Assembly (NCBI RefSeq): GCF_900205755.1
Contig: NZ_OANS01000004.1
Span: 62,001-126,000 of the forward strand
Origin: Polynucleobacter meluiroseus
GTDB taxonomy: Bacteria > Pseudomonadota > Gammaproteobacteria > Burkholderiales > Burkholderiaceae
Length of the DNA stretch: 64,000 bases
Reading direction: 5' to 3'
Shown piece after piece: positions 17,170-23,810 of this stretch (its first letter is position 1; the number at the start of each line of letters is the position of its first letter). Both the position numbers and the translations under genes were made by a program. Below the pieces are notes generated by a model, which saw only the letters and a program-made list of their open reading frames with translations, searched no databases and was not told the DNA's origin.

Positions 17170-17205
17170 GGTGGGTCGGGCGAGATTCGAACTCGCGACC
17201 AACGG
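17169..17205 (-). repeat. 37-nt perfect direct repeat of tRNA-Lys 3' end (att-like)
   Basis: These 37 nt are identical to 20137-20173, the encoded CCA through the anticodon-stem side of tRNA-Lys, and diverge at the next base. The orientation is the same. This is what tRNA-targeting integrases leave at the far end of an inserted element. The enclosed segment is about 3.0 kb. Confidence 0.8.
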
Positions 17206-17253
17206 GCTTAAAGGGGTTTAATTGGCTCAAACAGGGTTACAAATTGCTCAAGC

Positions 17254-17847
17254 CTATTGGCTTTTCTCCAGGCGCTCCAAAATGAGATCGGCAAGAATGG
17301 ATTCATCGCCATTAAAAGCTAGCTCCATTGCTTGATAAATTTGTTCCTGCTCCAGGTCGGAGTAGTCGAGTTGATAGCCAGCTGATTGACTAAGTTGGGA
17401 GATGAATATGCGTTGTACGCGACCATTCCCCTCTCGAAATGGGTGAAGGGCATTGATCTCTGAAAGGTAATGCGCCAATCTTTTGGATAAGGCATTTACA
17501 TCCAAACCTCTGAGCCAGTTTTCACGAGCTAGTTTGTTGAAGATGTCGTTTGCCGCAGATTCAATAAAGCGCACATTAGCAAAGCGACTATTGCCACGAC
17601 TGATATCAACGGTACGAATCTTTCCAGCCCAGTCATATACGTCCTGAAAGAGGGCAAGATGAATGCGTTGAAGATGGGCAAGGTCAAACTGACCTGCTAT
17701 GGGATTTTCTAGAATTTCAATTGATCGCAAAGTAGATAGCTCACCTTCATAGGCGTCTAAATCTTCTGCGTTAGTTATTTCTGCTTTGTTTCGAAGTACG
17801 TCTGTACCTGGGTAGCAGTAAGTGTCATCCGCGTCGTAGCGTGACAT
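17254..17847 (-). CDS. Fic-family protein, probable AMPylating toxin
   Basis: A 197-residue single-domain Fic protein. The catalytic motif is complete: HPFREGNGRVQR (135-146, matching HxFx(D/E)GNGRxxR), so AMP transfer to a target protein hydroxyl is expected. The N-terminal flap region YDWAGKIRTVDISRGNSRF (71-89) is normal. It lacks its own inhibitory helix, as in class I Fic, where a separate antitoxin supplies it. That antitoxin is encoded immediately upstream with a 23-bp overlap. It sits just inside the perfect tRNA-Lys repeat. Confidence 0.88.
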   Translation of the reverse strand: MSRYDADDTYCYPGTDVLRNKAEITNAEDLDAYEGELSTLRSIEILENPIAGQFDLAHLQRIHLALFQDVYDWAGKIRTVDISRGNSRFANVRFIESAANDIFNKLARENWLRGLDVNALSKRLAHYLSEINALHPFREGNGRVQRIFISQLSQSAGYQLDYSDLEQEQIYQAMELAFNGDESILADLILERLEKSQ

Positions 17848-18022
17848 AGCGTTGTTTAGTTTCTTCTAATATTTGCGCAATACTTTTTTTGCCGGCAACG
17901 TAATCAGTGAGGTTTTGCTCTAACTGCTTGGTTGGGACAATACCTTCAATCCGAGCAGATGCCACAGCGTTAGACACGTTGTATTGGCGGGCTTGGGATT
18001 GGGTGGAAAGCTTAATCGGCAT
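17825..18022 (-). CDS. VbhA-like Fic antitoxin
   Basis: A 65-residue helical protein with SARIEG at 22-27, fitting the inhibitory motif (S/T)xxxE(G/N) whose Glu blocks ATP binding in the Fic pocket. The rest (YVAGKKSIAQILEET) matches the short VbhA antitoxin layout. It overlaps the Fic gene by 23 bp and precedes it, so antitoxin is made first. This makes a class I Fic toxin-antitoxin pair; neutralisation is inferred from the motif. Confidence 0.78.
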   Translation of the reverse strand: MPIKLSTQSQARQYNVSNAVASARIEGIVPTKQLEQNLTDYVAGKKSIAQILEETKQRYVTLRRG

Positions 18023-18125
18023 GCATCCATTTTAATAGATTTAGACCTGATTTCCTAGGAATTTATGCCTAATAATTTAGCCGTAACCCCCTATATTTCA
18101 TGGGGTTAGGGCGGTATTTGAGGGG

Positions 18126-18515
18126 TTATTGGTGGTAGCGGTATTCCTGAGTCTTCCCGCCGTATCCATAGCTAGCAGCCCTGACATCTTGCACATAGAT
18201 ATAGCTCTCTTCATGAAGATTACCTAGGATGCGCTCAAAGCCCTGAAAAGCCTCTTTTATGAACTGAGCCTTCTCATCTTTGGTATTGGTCTCATCAGTA
18301 ATCTTGATATCAAAGTAAAAACTATTCTTGCCTTGCTCGCTTAATAGCTCACCGCCCACAAACCAACAATCTAGATCTACGTATTCGATGGCAATGGCAG
18401 TAACTTCCTTTTTCTTACCCAGAATGCGATGAGTAAGGTCTAGCAGTAGCTCGTTAATGGCTTTAGTCGTAGCGGCATTCTTTTGTCCGCTGACTTTAAC
18501 ATTCAAGATTGGCAT
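18126..18515 (-). CDS. Tautomerase-superfamily protein
   Basis: A 129-residue protein starting MPILNVKVSG, leaving Pro as N-terminal residue after Met removal, which is the catalytic base of the 4-oxalocrotonate tautomerase superfamily. The length is about twice a 4-OT subunit, fitting members with two beta-alpha-beta units. The C-terminal DVRAASYGYGGKTQEYRYHQ is distinctive, but its ligand is unknown. It lies 77 bp downstream of a marR gene on the same strand. A 19-nt box shared with the marR promoter lies 38 nt before its start, so MarR control is likely. Confidence 0.75.
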   Translation of the reverse strand: MPILNVKVSGQKNAATTKAINELLLDLTHRILGKKKEVTAIAIEYVDLDCWFVGGELLSEQGKNSFYFDIKITDETNTKDEKAQFIKEAFQGFERILGNLHEESYIYVQDVRAASYGYGGKTQEYRYHQ

Positions 18516-18552
18516 GTAATTCTCCTTTGTAAATAAATCAATTCAATAAAAC

Positions 18553-18571
18553 TAATTAGCTATGCAACTAT
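18553..18571 (-). promoter_or_regulatory. MarR-box copy upstream of tautomerase gene
   Basis: TAATTAGCTATGCAACTAT here is identical to 19030-19048. Its core TAGCTATGCAACTA is a partly symmetric sequence as expected for a MarR dimer. It sits 37 nt before the tautomerase ATG. Confidence 0.65.
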
Positions 18572-18592
18572 TAGGGAAATAAAAAAGTCCCG

Positions 18593-19009
18593 TTACTTCA
18601 GGGCAGAGCTAATACACCGAAGTTGTCCAACAACATCCTCAAAATTGTTATTGCCTAATACTTTCTTAAGACGCTTGGTAACTGCACCACTAGCTGCATT
18701 AATGGCATCTTTCAACTCCACAGCCTTTTTGGTCGGATGAATCTCTTGTTCGCGGCCATCCTTTTCAGAGGCAAGCCGCTTAATCAGCCCCAATCTCTCC
18801 AATCCATCCAAACCTCTGGTGGCAGTGGGGCGGCTTATATTCATCTCTAAAGCCAACTCACTTTGTAATAGCGGAGCTTTATCCAGAACGACCCTGAGCA
18901 TGAAGGCTTGAGAAGGGGTGAGCCCAAAAGGCTTAAATGCACTAGTCCATTCCCGCTCTAGCTGGCGAGCTAGGCTGGTGGTATTGAAATAGAGGCATTG
19001 TTCAAACAT
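18593..19009 (-). CDS. MarR-family transcriptional regulator
   Basis: A 138-residue winged-helix regulator. The core runs SQAFMLRVVLDKAPLLQSEL then the recognition helix region MNISRPTATRGLDGLERLGL and the wing KRLASEKDGREQEIHPT, the classic MarR pattern. It probably represses itself and the downstream tautomerase gene in the absence of a small ligand, since an identical 19-nt box precedes both. It is divergent from the Abi_alpha gene, with its box in the shared upstream region, so that gene may also be controlled. Confidence 0.88.
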   Translation of the reverse strand: MFEQCLYFNTTSLARQLEREWTSAFKPFGLTPSQAFMLRVVLDKAPLLQSELALEMNISRPTATRGLDGLERLGLIKRLASEKDGREQEIHPTKKAVELKDAINAASGAVTKRLKKVLGNNNFEDVVGQLRCISSALK

Positions 19010-19029
19010 AGGTGTAGTGTAAATGATAT

Positions 19030-19048
19030 TAATTAGCTATGCAACTAT
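19030..19048 (-). promoter_or_regulatory. MarR-box copy upstream of marR, in divergent region
   Basis: This is the second exact copy of the 19-nt TAATTAGCTATGCAACTAT. It is 20 nt upstream of the marR ATG and about 90 nt upstream of the Abi_alpha start, so it can serve autoregulation. Confidence 0.65.
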
Positions 19049-19134
19049 ATATTAGTTAAACCATCTTTTGATTGATTAGAGCCTTTAAATCTGAGAAGAT
19101 TAAAGCATGTAATCAAATTCAACCTGGGGTGAAT

Positions 19135-19950
19135 ATGCCAACGGATCCGTTAAAAGATGTGAGTGAAATAGCTAAGGCCGCAGCTGAAATTACAAAGAAT
19201 GTTCCTGTATATGAAGATGCTTTGCAGCCTGCGGCAAAGCAAGTAGGCCTAGCTTTGGAGACGGTTGGCAAGGCAGTAAATGCCGCATTATTGCCTGTCA
19301 CTGCGCTTATATGGAGTGCGGATCAACTTAAGGATTTTGTTAATACAAGAGTGGCTAAAAAGCTAGAAAACATTCCTCCAGAGAATATCATTCCTCCCAA
19401 GTTAACTATTGCTGGCCCAGCTATTGAGGCTCTCAGGTACGCCGGTAGTGATGAGCAATTAGCCGATCTTTATGCAAACTTATTGGCGACGGCAATGAAT
19501 CGGGATACTGCTTCCGGAGCTCACCCGGCATTCGTTGAAATTATTAAACAGCTGACTTCTGATGAGGCAAAAATTACCAAATTATTCTTAAGTCCAACTG
19601 TATTTCCAGTAATTACAGTGGCCTGGGAGTATAAAAATCCAACTGAGGGTAAAACGGGTGGACAGGATGTATTGGTGAATTATTCGCACATTGGAGTTCA
19701 GGCTGGCTGCGAGTTTCCCGACCTCACACCTACTTATTTGGATAATTTATGTCGACTTGGGTTGGCAGAAATTCCTACATTTTATCAATACACAGGGTTG
19801 GGTGTATACGATGCACTTGAAAATGATTCCAAGGTAAAGCAAATAGTCTATGAAATTGATGAAAATCTTGAATTGAAATCAAAGATTACAAAAAACGGGC
19901 TGAAGATTACATCGATGGGACGTCAATTTGTCATGGCTTGTTCAGGATAG
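19135..19950 (+). CDS. Abi_alpha (DUF4393) family protein, putative phage-defence
   Basis: A 271-residue protein matching the Abi_alpha/DUF4393 family. Diagnostic parts are an amphipathic N-terminal helix region (SEIAKAAAEITKNVPVYEDA), the PPENIIPPKLTIAGPAIEAL core, and DEQLADLYANLLATAMN followed by AHPAFVEIIKQLTSDEAKI. The family is named for an abortive-infection gene; function in this strain is inferred. GGGGTG just upstream supports ATG 19135 over TTG 19072. It lies inside the tRNA-Lys-bounded island, opposite to the MarR gene. Right after its stop, base composition changes sharply to GC-rich. Confidence 0.8.
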   Translation: MPTDPLKDVSEIAKAAAEITKNVPVYEDALQPAAKQVGLALETVGKAVNAALLPVTALIWSADQLKDFVNTRVAKKLENIPPENIIPPKLTIAGPAIEALRYAGSDEQLADLYANLLATAMNRDTASGAHPAFVEIIKQLTSDEAKITKLFLSPTVFPVITVAWEYKNPTEGKTGGQDVLVNYSHIGVQAGCEFPDLTPTYLDNLCRLGLAEIPTFYQYTGLGVYDALENDSKVKQIVYEIDENLELKSKITKNGLKITSMGRQFVMACSG

Positions 19951-20077
19951 CCTGCGAAAGGCGATCGTCCGGAAACACGACACTTTCAAGTTGCTCACGG
20001 TCCGCGGCGGTCACCCAGCGTCGGCCATCCCCACTCGAAACGTCCGCAAAGATCCGAATTGTGTCGAACAGTTCCAG
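19931..20077 (-). pseudogene. GC-rich gene remnant of unknown origin
   Basis: A minus-strand frame without a start codon reads 48 codons to TGA: LELFDTIRIFADV, GDGRRWVTAADREQLESVVF, PDDRLSQAILNKP. The amino acid make-up looks protein-like, and the DNA at 19951-20080 is clearly more GC-rich than the Abi_alpha gene beside it. A TAA lies two codons upstream. Read as a leftover of a foreign gene; the family was not recognised. It overlaps the end of the Abi_alpha gene by 20 bp. Confidence 0.35.
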
Positions 20078-20100
20078 CGTTTAACTAACCCAGAAAGACA

Positions 20101-20130
20101 AAACCCCCACTATTGCTAGTGAGGGTTTCT
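20101..20130 (-). terminator. Terminator downstream of tRNA-Lys
   Basis: On the minus strand AAACCCTCAC pairs with GTGGGGGTTT around TAGCAATA and is followed by TTGTCTT. It begins only a few bases beyond the tRNA CCA end and would end tRNA-Lys transcription. It may also stop the plus-strand Abi_alpha transcript. Confidence 0.7.
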
Positions 20131-20136
20131 TGATGC

Positions 20137-20212
20137 TGGTGGGTCGGGCGAGATTCGAACTCGCGACCAACGGATTAAAAGTCCGCTGCTCTACCGACTG
20201 AGCTACCGACCC
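20137..20212 (-). tRNA. tRNA-Lys (anticodon TTT)
   Basis: A 76-nt cloverleaf on the minus strand: acceptor GGGTCGG/CCGACCC, D-arm GCTCAGTCGGTAGAGC, anticodon loop CTTTTAA with TTT, T-arm CGCGAGTTCGAATCTCGC-like, and an encoded CCA end. Its 3' 37 nt are duplicated at 17169, so it is an integration target that was rebuilt by the inserted element. Confidence 0.95.
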
Positions 20213-20224
20213 AGTAAAACGAAG

Positions 20225-20230
20225 ATTATA
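20225..20230 (-). promoter_or_regulatory. -10 box for tRNA-Lys
   Basis: A perfect TATAAT on the minus strand lies 12 nt before the tRNA 5' end, which puts transcription start within a few bases of the mature tRNA. The -35 match is poor, at CAGGTA with 17-nt spacing. Confidence 0.55.
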
Positions 20231-20299
20231 GCAATAAGTTGCTTACTTACCTGAGGGTTTCATTGAGACCGCCTGATGAGCCTTAGCCTGATTGGCTTC

Positions 20300-21628
20300 T
20301 TAGGAGTTTATCCGCCGTGCTACTGGTGGATTTTTCGAGAAATAATCCTTAATTCCTCGTAGGATAGCGTCAGCGATCCGGTCTTGATATTTCTCGTCAT
20401 TGAGGCGCGCTTCTTCTTGGGGATTGCTAATAAAGGCAGTCTCTACCAAGATCGACGGAATATCGGGCGCTTTAAGTACGGCAAAGCTCGCTTGCTCTAC
20501 TTTGCTTTTATGAAGCGGCGCAAAACCACCAATCTGCTTCAGAATCGAGCTGCCTACTTGCAAGGAGTCATTAATTTGCGCCGTGGTCGACATATCAAGT
20601 AATAAATTCGCCACTTGCTTATCTTGAGTCTTAATATTGATCCCACCAATCAGGTCGGAGGCATTCTCTTTATTCGCCATCCAGCGGGCGGTGGTACTGG
20701 TGGCACCCAATTGCGAGAGAGCAAACACGGAAGCCCCTTTGGCATTGCTTTCAATAAAGGCATCCGCATGGATAGATACAAATAAATCAGCCTGCACAGC
20801 ACGTGCCTTTTGTACCCGCATGCCGAGTGGCACAAAGTAGTCGCCATCCCTAGTAAGGAAAGGGCGCATATAGGCCTCATTCTCAATCTTATCTCCGAGG
20901 CGCTTAGCAATCGAGAGCACAACATTTTTTTCTTTAGAGCCCATCGCGCCAATCGCTCCAGGATCTTCACCACCATGCCCTGCATCAATCGCAATGGTGA
21001 TTAAGCGTTTGTACTTGGATGCAACAGGCGCTGGTTTGCTTTCTGGAATAGCTTGTGCCACTGGGGCAGTGGGGATATCTTTCTTAGTCGCAAATTGGGC
21101 AATGAGATCGATTTCTTCATTGGATTTAGCGAGGGCCTTTTCTTTACGGGCACTGCTCTTGACCAACTCCATTAAGGGATCCGGTGGTGTTGCGGGGTAT
21201 AAATCTAAGACCATGCGATATTGATAACCTGCAATGGGATCGAGCGTAAAGAGCTGCGGCTTAATAGGTTCTTTTAAGTCAAAGACTAAGCGCACTGTCC
21301 CCGGCTGAAACTGCCCCACCCGAATCTGCGAAACATAAGGATCGTTAGGCTTTACTTTGGCAACCAGTTCTTTGAGGGTGGAATTGAGTTCCATGCCCTT
21401 GACATCCACCACGAGCCTGTCAGGATTGGTGAGCACTTGCTGACTAATTGGTAAGGGCGTATCAGACTCTAAGGTCACGCGGGTGTAGTCTTCTGAGGGC
21501 CAAATACGCACCCCTAAAATCTGCGCACCCCAAGCAATCTCAAATTCAGTCAGTACTAAGGCAAAGCCTAGTGTCTTGGCTAAAGTCTGTAAATGTCTTC
21601 TTCTGAGGGGGTTCGGGGCAGACTGCAT
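20300..21628 (-). CDS. amiC: N-acetylmuramoyl-L-alanine amidase AmiC
   Basis: A 442-residue periplasmic cell-wall amidase that cleaves the amide between MurNAc and L-Ala to split daughter cells. An N-terminal twin-arginine-like signal (RRRHLQTL plus hydrophobic run) fits AmiC export by Tat. Next comes an AMIN domain (about 35-145, VTLESDTPLPISQ, LVVDVKGMEL). The Amidase_3 domain follows (about 210-435), with zinc ligands in IDAGHGGEDPG, the downstream Glu region, VSIHADAF and the catalytic Glu in ILVETAFISN. It is 2 bp from tsaE, giving the betaproteobacterial tsaE-amiC order. Confidence 0.92.
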   Translation of the reverse strand: MQSAPNPLRRRHLQTLAKTLGFALVLTEFEIAWGAQILGVRIWPSEDYTRVTLESDTPLPISQQVLTNPDRLVVDVKGMELNSTLKELVAKVKPNDPYVSQIRVGQFQPGTVRLVFDLKEPIKPQLFTLDPIAGYQYRMVLDLYPATPPDPLMELVKSSARKEKALAKSNEEIDLIAQFATKKDIPTAPVAQAIPESKPAPVASKYKRLITIAIDAGHGGEDPGAIGAMGSKEKNVVLSIAKRLGDKIENEAYMRPFLTRDGDYFVPLGMRVQKARAVQADLFVSIHADAFIESNAKGASVFALSQLGATSTTARWMANKENASDLIGGINIKTQDKQVANLLLDMSTTAQINDSLQVGSSILKQIGGFAPLHKSKVEQASFAVLKAPDIPSILVETAFISNPQEEARLNDEKYQDRIADAILRGIKDYFSKNPPVARRINS

Positions 21629-21630
21629 GT

Positions 21631-22158
21631 TTAAGCAAAAGTCAACAAGGACAACAGCGCTCTACCTTGGGCAGTATCTGCATTAATCTCAATCTGGCGG
21701 GCTTGCTCCTCAGGCTGTCCGTCAGTCACCCCAGGCTCCAAGCGAATACGCAAATCAAACGGGGGGAGAGTGGCTTCGGCTTTTTCAGGCCATTCGATTA
21801 AACAAAAGCCAGGCATGTCAAAGTATTCTGTAAAGCCAGCCTCTTGCCACTCCAAAGGGCTACGCATGCGATAGAGATCAAAGTGATGCGCTGTGAGGCT
21901 GCTGCCGTTGTTGGTCTCAAGAGTGTAAGGTTCACACAGGGTGTAAGTAGGACTCTTCACTTTGCCCGCATACCCCATTCCTTGAATGAGATAGCGTGCA
22001 AAAGTCGTCTTGCCAGCCCCGAGATCGCCTTCTAAAGCGATATTAATATGTGCGGTTGGTTCTAGCAATAATTGACTCAGGCAGCGCGCAAGGTGCTGAG
22101 CTAGGGCAGCAGTTTCTGCTTCCTGCCTACAATACTGAGAGAATGAATCCATCGCCAT
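21631..22158 (-). CDS. tsaE: TsaE, ATPase for tRNA threonylcarbamoyladenosine synthesis
   Basis: A 175-residue P-loop ATPase that works with TsaB and TsaD to make t6A37 in ANN-decoding tRNAs. The Walker A is EGDLGAGKTTFAR (about 43-55), followed by KSPTYTLCEPY and HFDLYRMRSPLEW and LIEWPEKAE, which are all family landmarks. It is slightly longer than E. coli TsaE (153 aa) owing to a longer middle and tail. It precedes amiC on the minus strand and is divergent from queG. Confidence 0.92.
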   Translation of the reverse strand: MAMDSFSQYCRQEAETAALAQHLARCLSQLLLEPTAHINIALEGDLGAGKTTFARYLIQGMGYAGKVKSPTYTLCEPYTLETNNGSSLTAHHFDLYRMRSPLEWQEAGFTEYFDMPGFCLIEWPEKAEATLPPFDLRIRLEPGVTDGQPEEQARQIEINADTAQGRALLSLLTFA

Positions 22159-22218
22159 GCCCTAGTTTATTCAATTATGTGAGCCTCTTGCGCTAATTAA
22201 GCCTATTTGGTATTCCTG

Positions 22219-23325
22219 ATGACCACTGATCCCTTTCCTAAGAGTTCTGAAGTGCAGCTCGATAAGCTACGCAACTGGCTGCAGGACCAAGCGCATGGCT
22301 TTGGTTTTGACGATTTACGCATTACGGACACCCACTTAGGTGAGGCAACCGAGCATCTGCAGCAGTGGTTGGCTGAAGGGCGCCACGGCCAAATGGACTA
22401 CATGGAGCGCCATGCCGCCTTACGCTCGGATCCAGGACTGCTCGTGCCGGGCACCGTCAGGGTGATTTGCGTAACGATGAACTACCTCCCGCCCACCTTC
22501 AGTCTGGAGGGAGAGTGGCAACGTATCGCAGATCCTAGTGCAGCAGTAGTGTCCATGTATGCCCGTGGGCGGGATTATCACAAGGTTTTACGCCAGCGCC
22601 TGCAAGACTTTGCCAAAGCGGTTGAAGCACATCTCGGTAGCTTTGGCTATCGGGTCTTTACGGATTCAGCACCTTTGATGGAAGTGGAGTTAGCCCGAAA
22701 GGCGGGCTTAGGCTGGCGTGGTAAACATACCTTATTGCTTAATCGAGAGTCTGGTTCCACCTTCTTTCTGGGTGAGATCTTGGTAGATGTACCACTACCG
22801 ATGGATCAGGCTCAAGAGCCGCACTGCGGTAGCTGCACAGCATGCATTGATGTTTGCCCAACCCAAGCCATTACCGCACCCTATCAAATGGATGCAAGAA
22901 GATGCATCTCTTACTTAACCATTGAAAATCACGCCGCCATTCCAGTGGAGTTTCGTAAGGCGATGGGTAATCGGGTATACGGCTGTGATGACTGTCAACT
23001 GATCTGCCCTTGGAATAAGTTTGCTAAACGCACGGCATTACCCGACTTTGCAGAGCGTCACGGCCTTGGTAAAGCAAGCCTCTTGCACCTTTGGTCTTGG
23101 ACTGAGGGTGAGTTTGAGAAGCGCCATGAAGGAAGTGCTATTCGGCGCATTGGGTATTCGCGCTGGAGACGTAATCTTGCCGTTGCAATGGGTAACGCGC
23201 TTACTGCCGCCGATTTACCAGAGACGGAGAAGGAGCCTATTCGAATTGCATTACAAACGGCGCTACCGCAAGCAGATGCTTTGGTAGCTGAGCATATTGA
23301 GTGGGCGTTAAATACTGAGCGCTAG
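22219..23325 (+). CDS. queG: Epoxyqueuosine reductase QueG
   Basis: A 368-residue cobalamin- and iron-sulfur-dependent enzyme that performs the last step of queuosine synthesis in tRNA, epoxyqueuosine to queuosine. Two [4Fe-4S] motifs are clear: CGSCTACIDVCPTQAI (about 203-218) and CDDCQLICPWN (about 257-267). The DUF1730-like N-terminal half has YARGRDYHKVLRQRL and GWRGKHTLLLN. ATG 22219 is used rather than an in-frame TTG at 22207. It is divergent from tsaE. Confidence 0.93.
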   Translation: MTTDPFPKSSEVQLDKLRNWLQDQAHGFGFDDLRITDTHLGEATEHLQQWLAEGRHGQMDYMERHAALRSDPGLLVPGTVRVICVTMNYLPPTFSLEGEWQRIADPSAAVVSMYARGRDYHKVLRQRLQDFAKAVEAHLGSFGYRVFTDSAPLMEVELARKAGLGWRGKHTLLLNRESGSTFFLGEILVDVPLPMDQAQEPHCGSCTACIDVCPTQAITAPYQMDARRCISYLTIENHAAIPVEFRKAMGNRVYGCDDCQLICPWNKFAKRTALPDFAERHGLGKASLLHLWSWTEGEFEKRHEGSAIRRIGYSRWRRNLAVAMGNALTAADLPETEKEPIRIALQTALPQADALVAEHIEWALNTER

Positions 23326-23609
23326 GCAGGCAAGAGTTCTAATTTAATTTTTTTACCTAGTACTGTTGCTGCGCTAGCCAATGTCGCTAATGTCAGGCTG
23401 GTGTCATCTTCATCTAGCAGGCGATTTAATGAAGCGCGACTGGTGTTCATGAGCTTTGCCATTACTGTTTTTGTAATTTTTTTGTCGTTCATGGCTTTGC
23501 CGATTTGCCATGCAATCACGCGCTTAACTGCAACAGCAGTTGCCTCCTCTAGTAAGGCTTCCTCTTGAAGAAAGTCATCAAAACTTGTTCCGATATATTT
23601 TGTCTTCAT
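23322..23609 (-). CDS. XRE/HigA-type antitoxin
   Basis: A 95-residue protein with a helix-turn-helix: ITKTVMAKLMNTSRASLNRL (about 45-64), then LTLATLASAATVLGKKIKLEL, the usual XRE antitoxin ending. The N-terminal half, FDDFLQEEALLEEATAVA, is typical of antitoxins that follow a Gp49/HigB-like toxin. Its start lies inside the end of a truncated toxin frame at 23578-23724, so the toxin is no longer functional and this is an orphan antitoxin. Its stop overlaps the queG stop region by 4 bp. Confidence 0.78.
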   Translation of the reverse strand: MKTKYIGTSFDDFLQEEALLEEATAVAVKRVIAWQIGKAMNDKKITKTVMAKLMNTSRASLNRLLDEDDTSLTLATLASAATVLGKKIKLELLPA

Positions 23610-23724
23610 TTGCTTTCCCGATCGTCTTTTTATCCGCTTGCTCTAAGTCTTTTAGCCAGTCACGCACAGGCTCCAGGCCCAGTTCAGTTTTAAAAAATTT
23701 GACTGAAAGTTTTATTTGACTCAT
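23578..23724 (-). pseudogene. Truncated HigB/Gp49-like toxin
   Basis: Minus-strand ATG at 23724 opens 48 codons: MSQIKLSVKFFKTELGLEPV and RDWLKDLEQADKKTIGK. This matches the N-terminus of the phage-derived Gp49/HigB toxin family (FFxTExGxEPVRxWLKxL...xIG). After IGK the frame continues only as ANEDKIYRNKF and stops, reading the antitoxin's own start region in another frame. Normal members are about 100-115 residues, so the catalytic C-terminal half is missing through an internal deletion that left the antitoxin intact. Confidence 0.72.
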
Positions 23725-23810
23725 TTAGCTACTGTATCAAAAAAGATACATACGTTCATTACCTTCCATGTCTTAAGCAATGTCCCCGCTCCAAAGTCCT
23801 ACAATAAAGC

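Noticed and set aside
16993-17202. Minus-strand frame of 69 codons starting inside the tRNA-Lys repeat
   Set aside because: Its N-terminal codons are tRNA sequence and it spans the terminator; no ribosome site and no protein-like content.
19928-20119. Plus-strand frame overlapping the Abi_alpha end and the GC-rich segment
   Set aside because: The opposite strand reads more like protein, and this frame ends inside the tRNA terminator.
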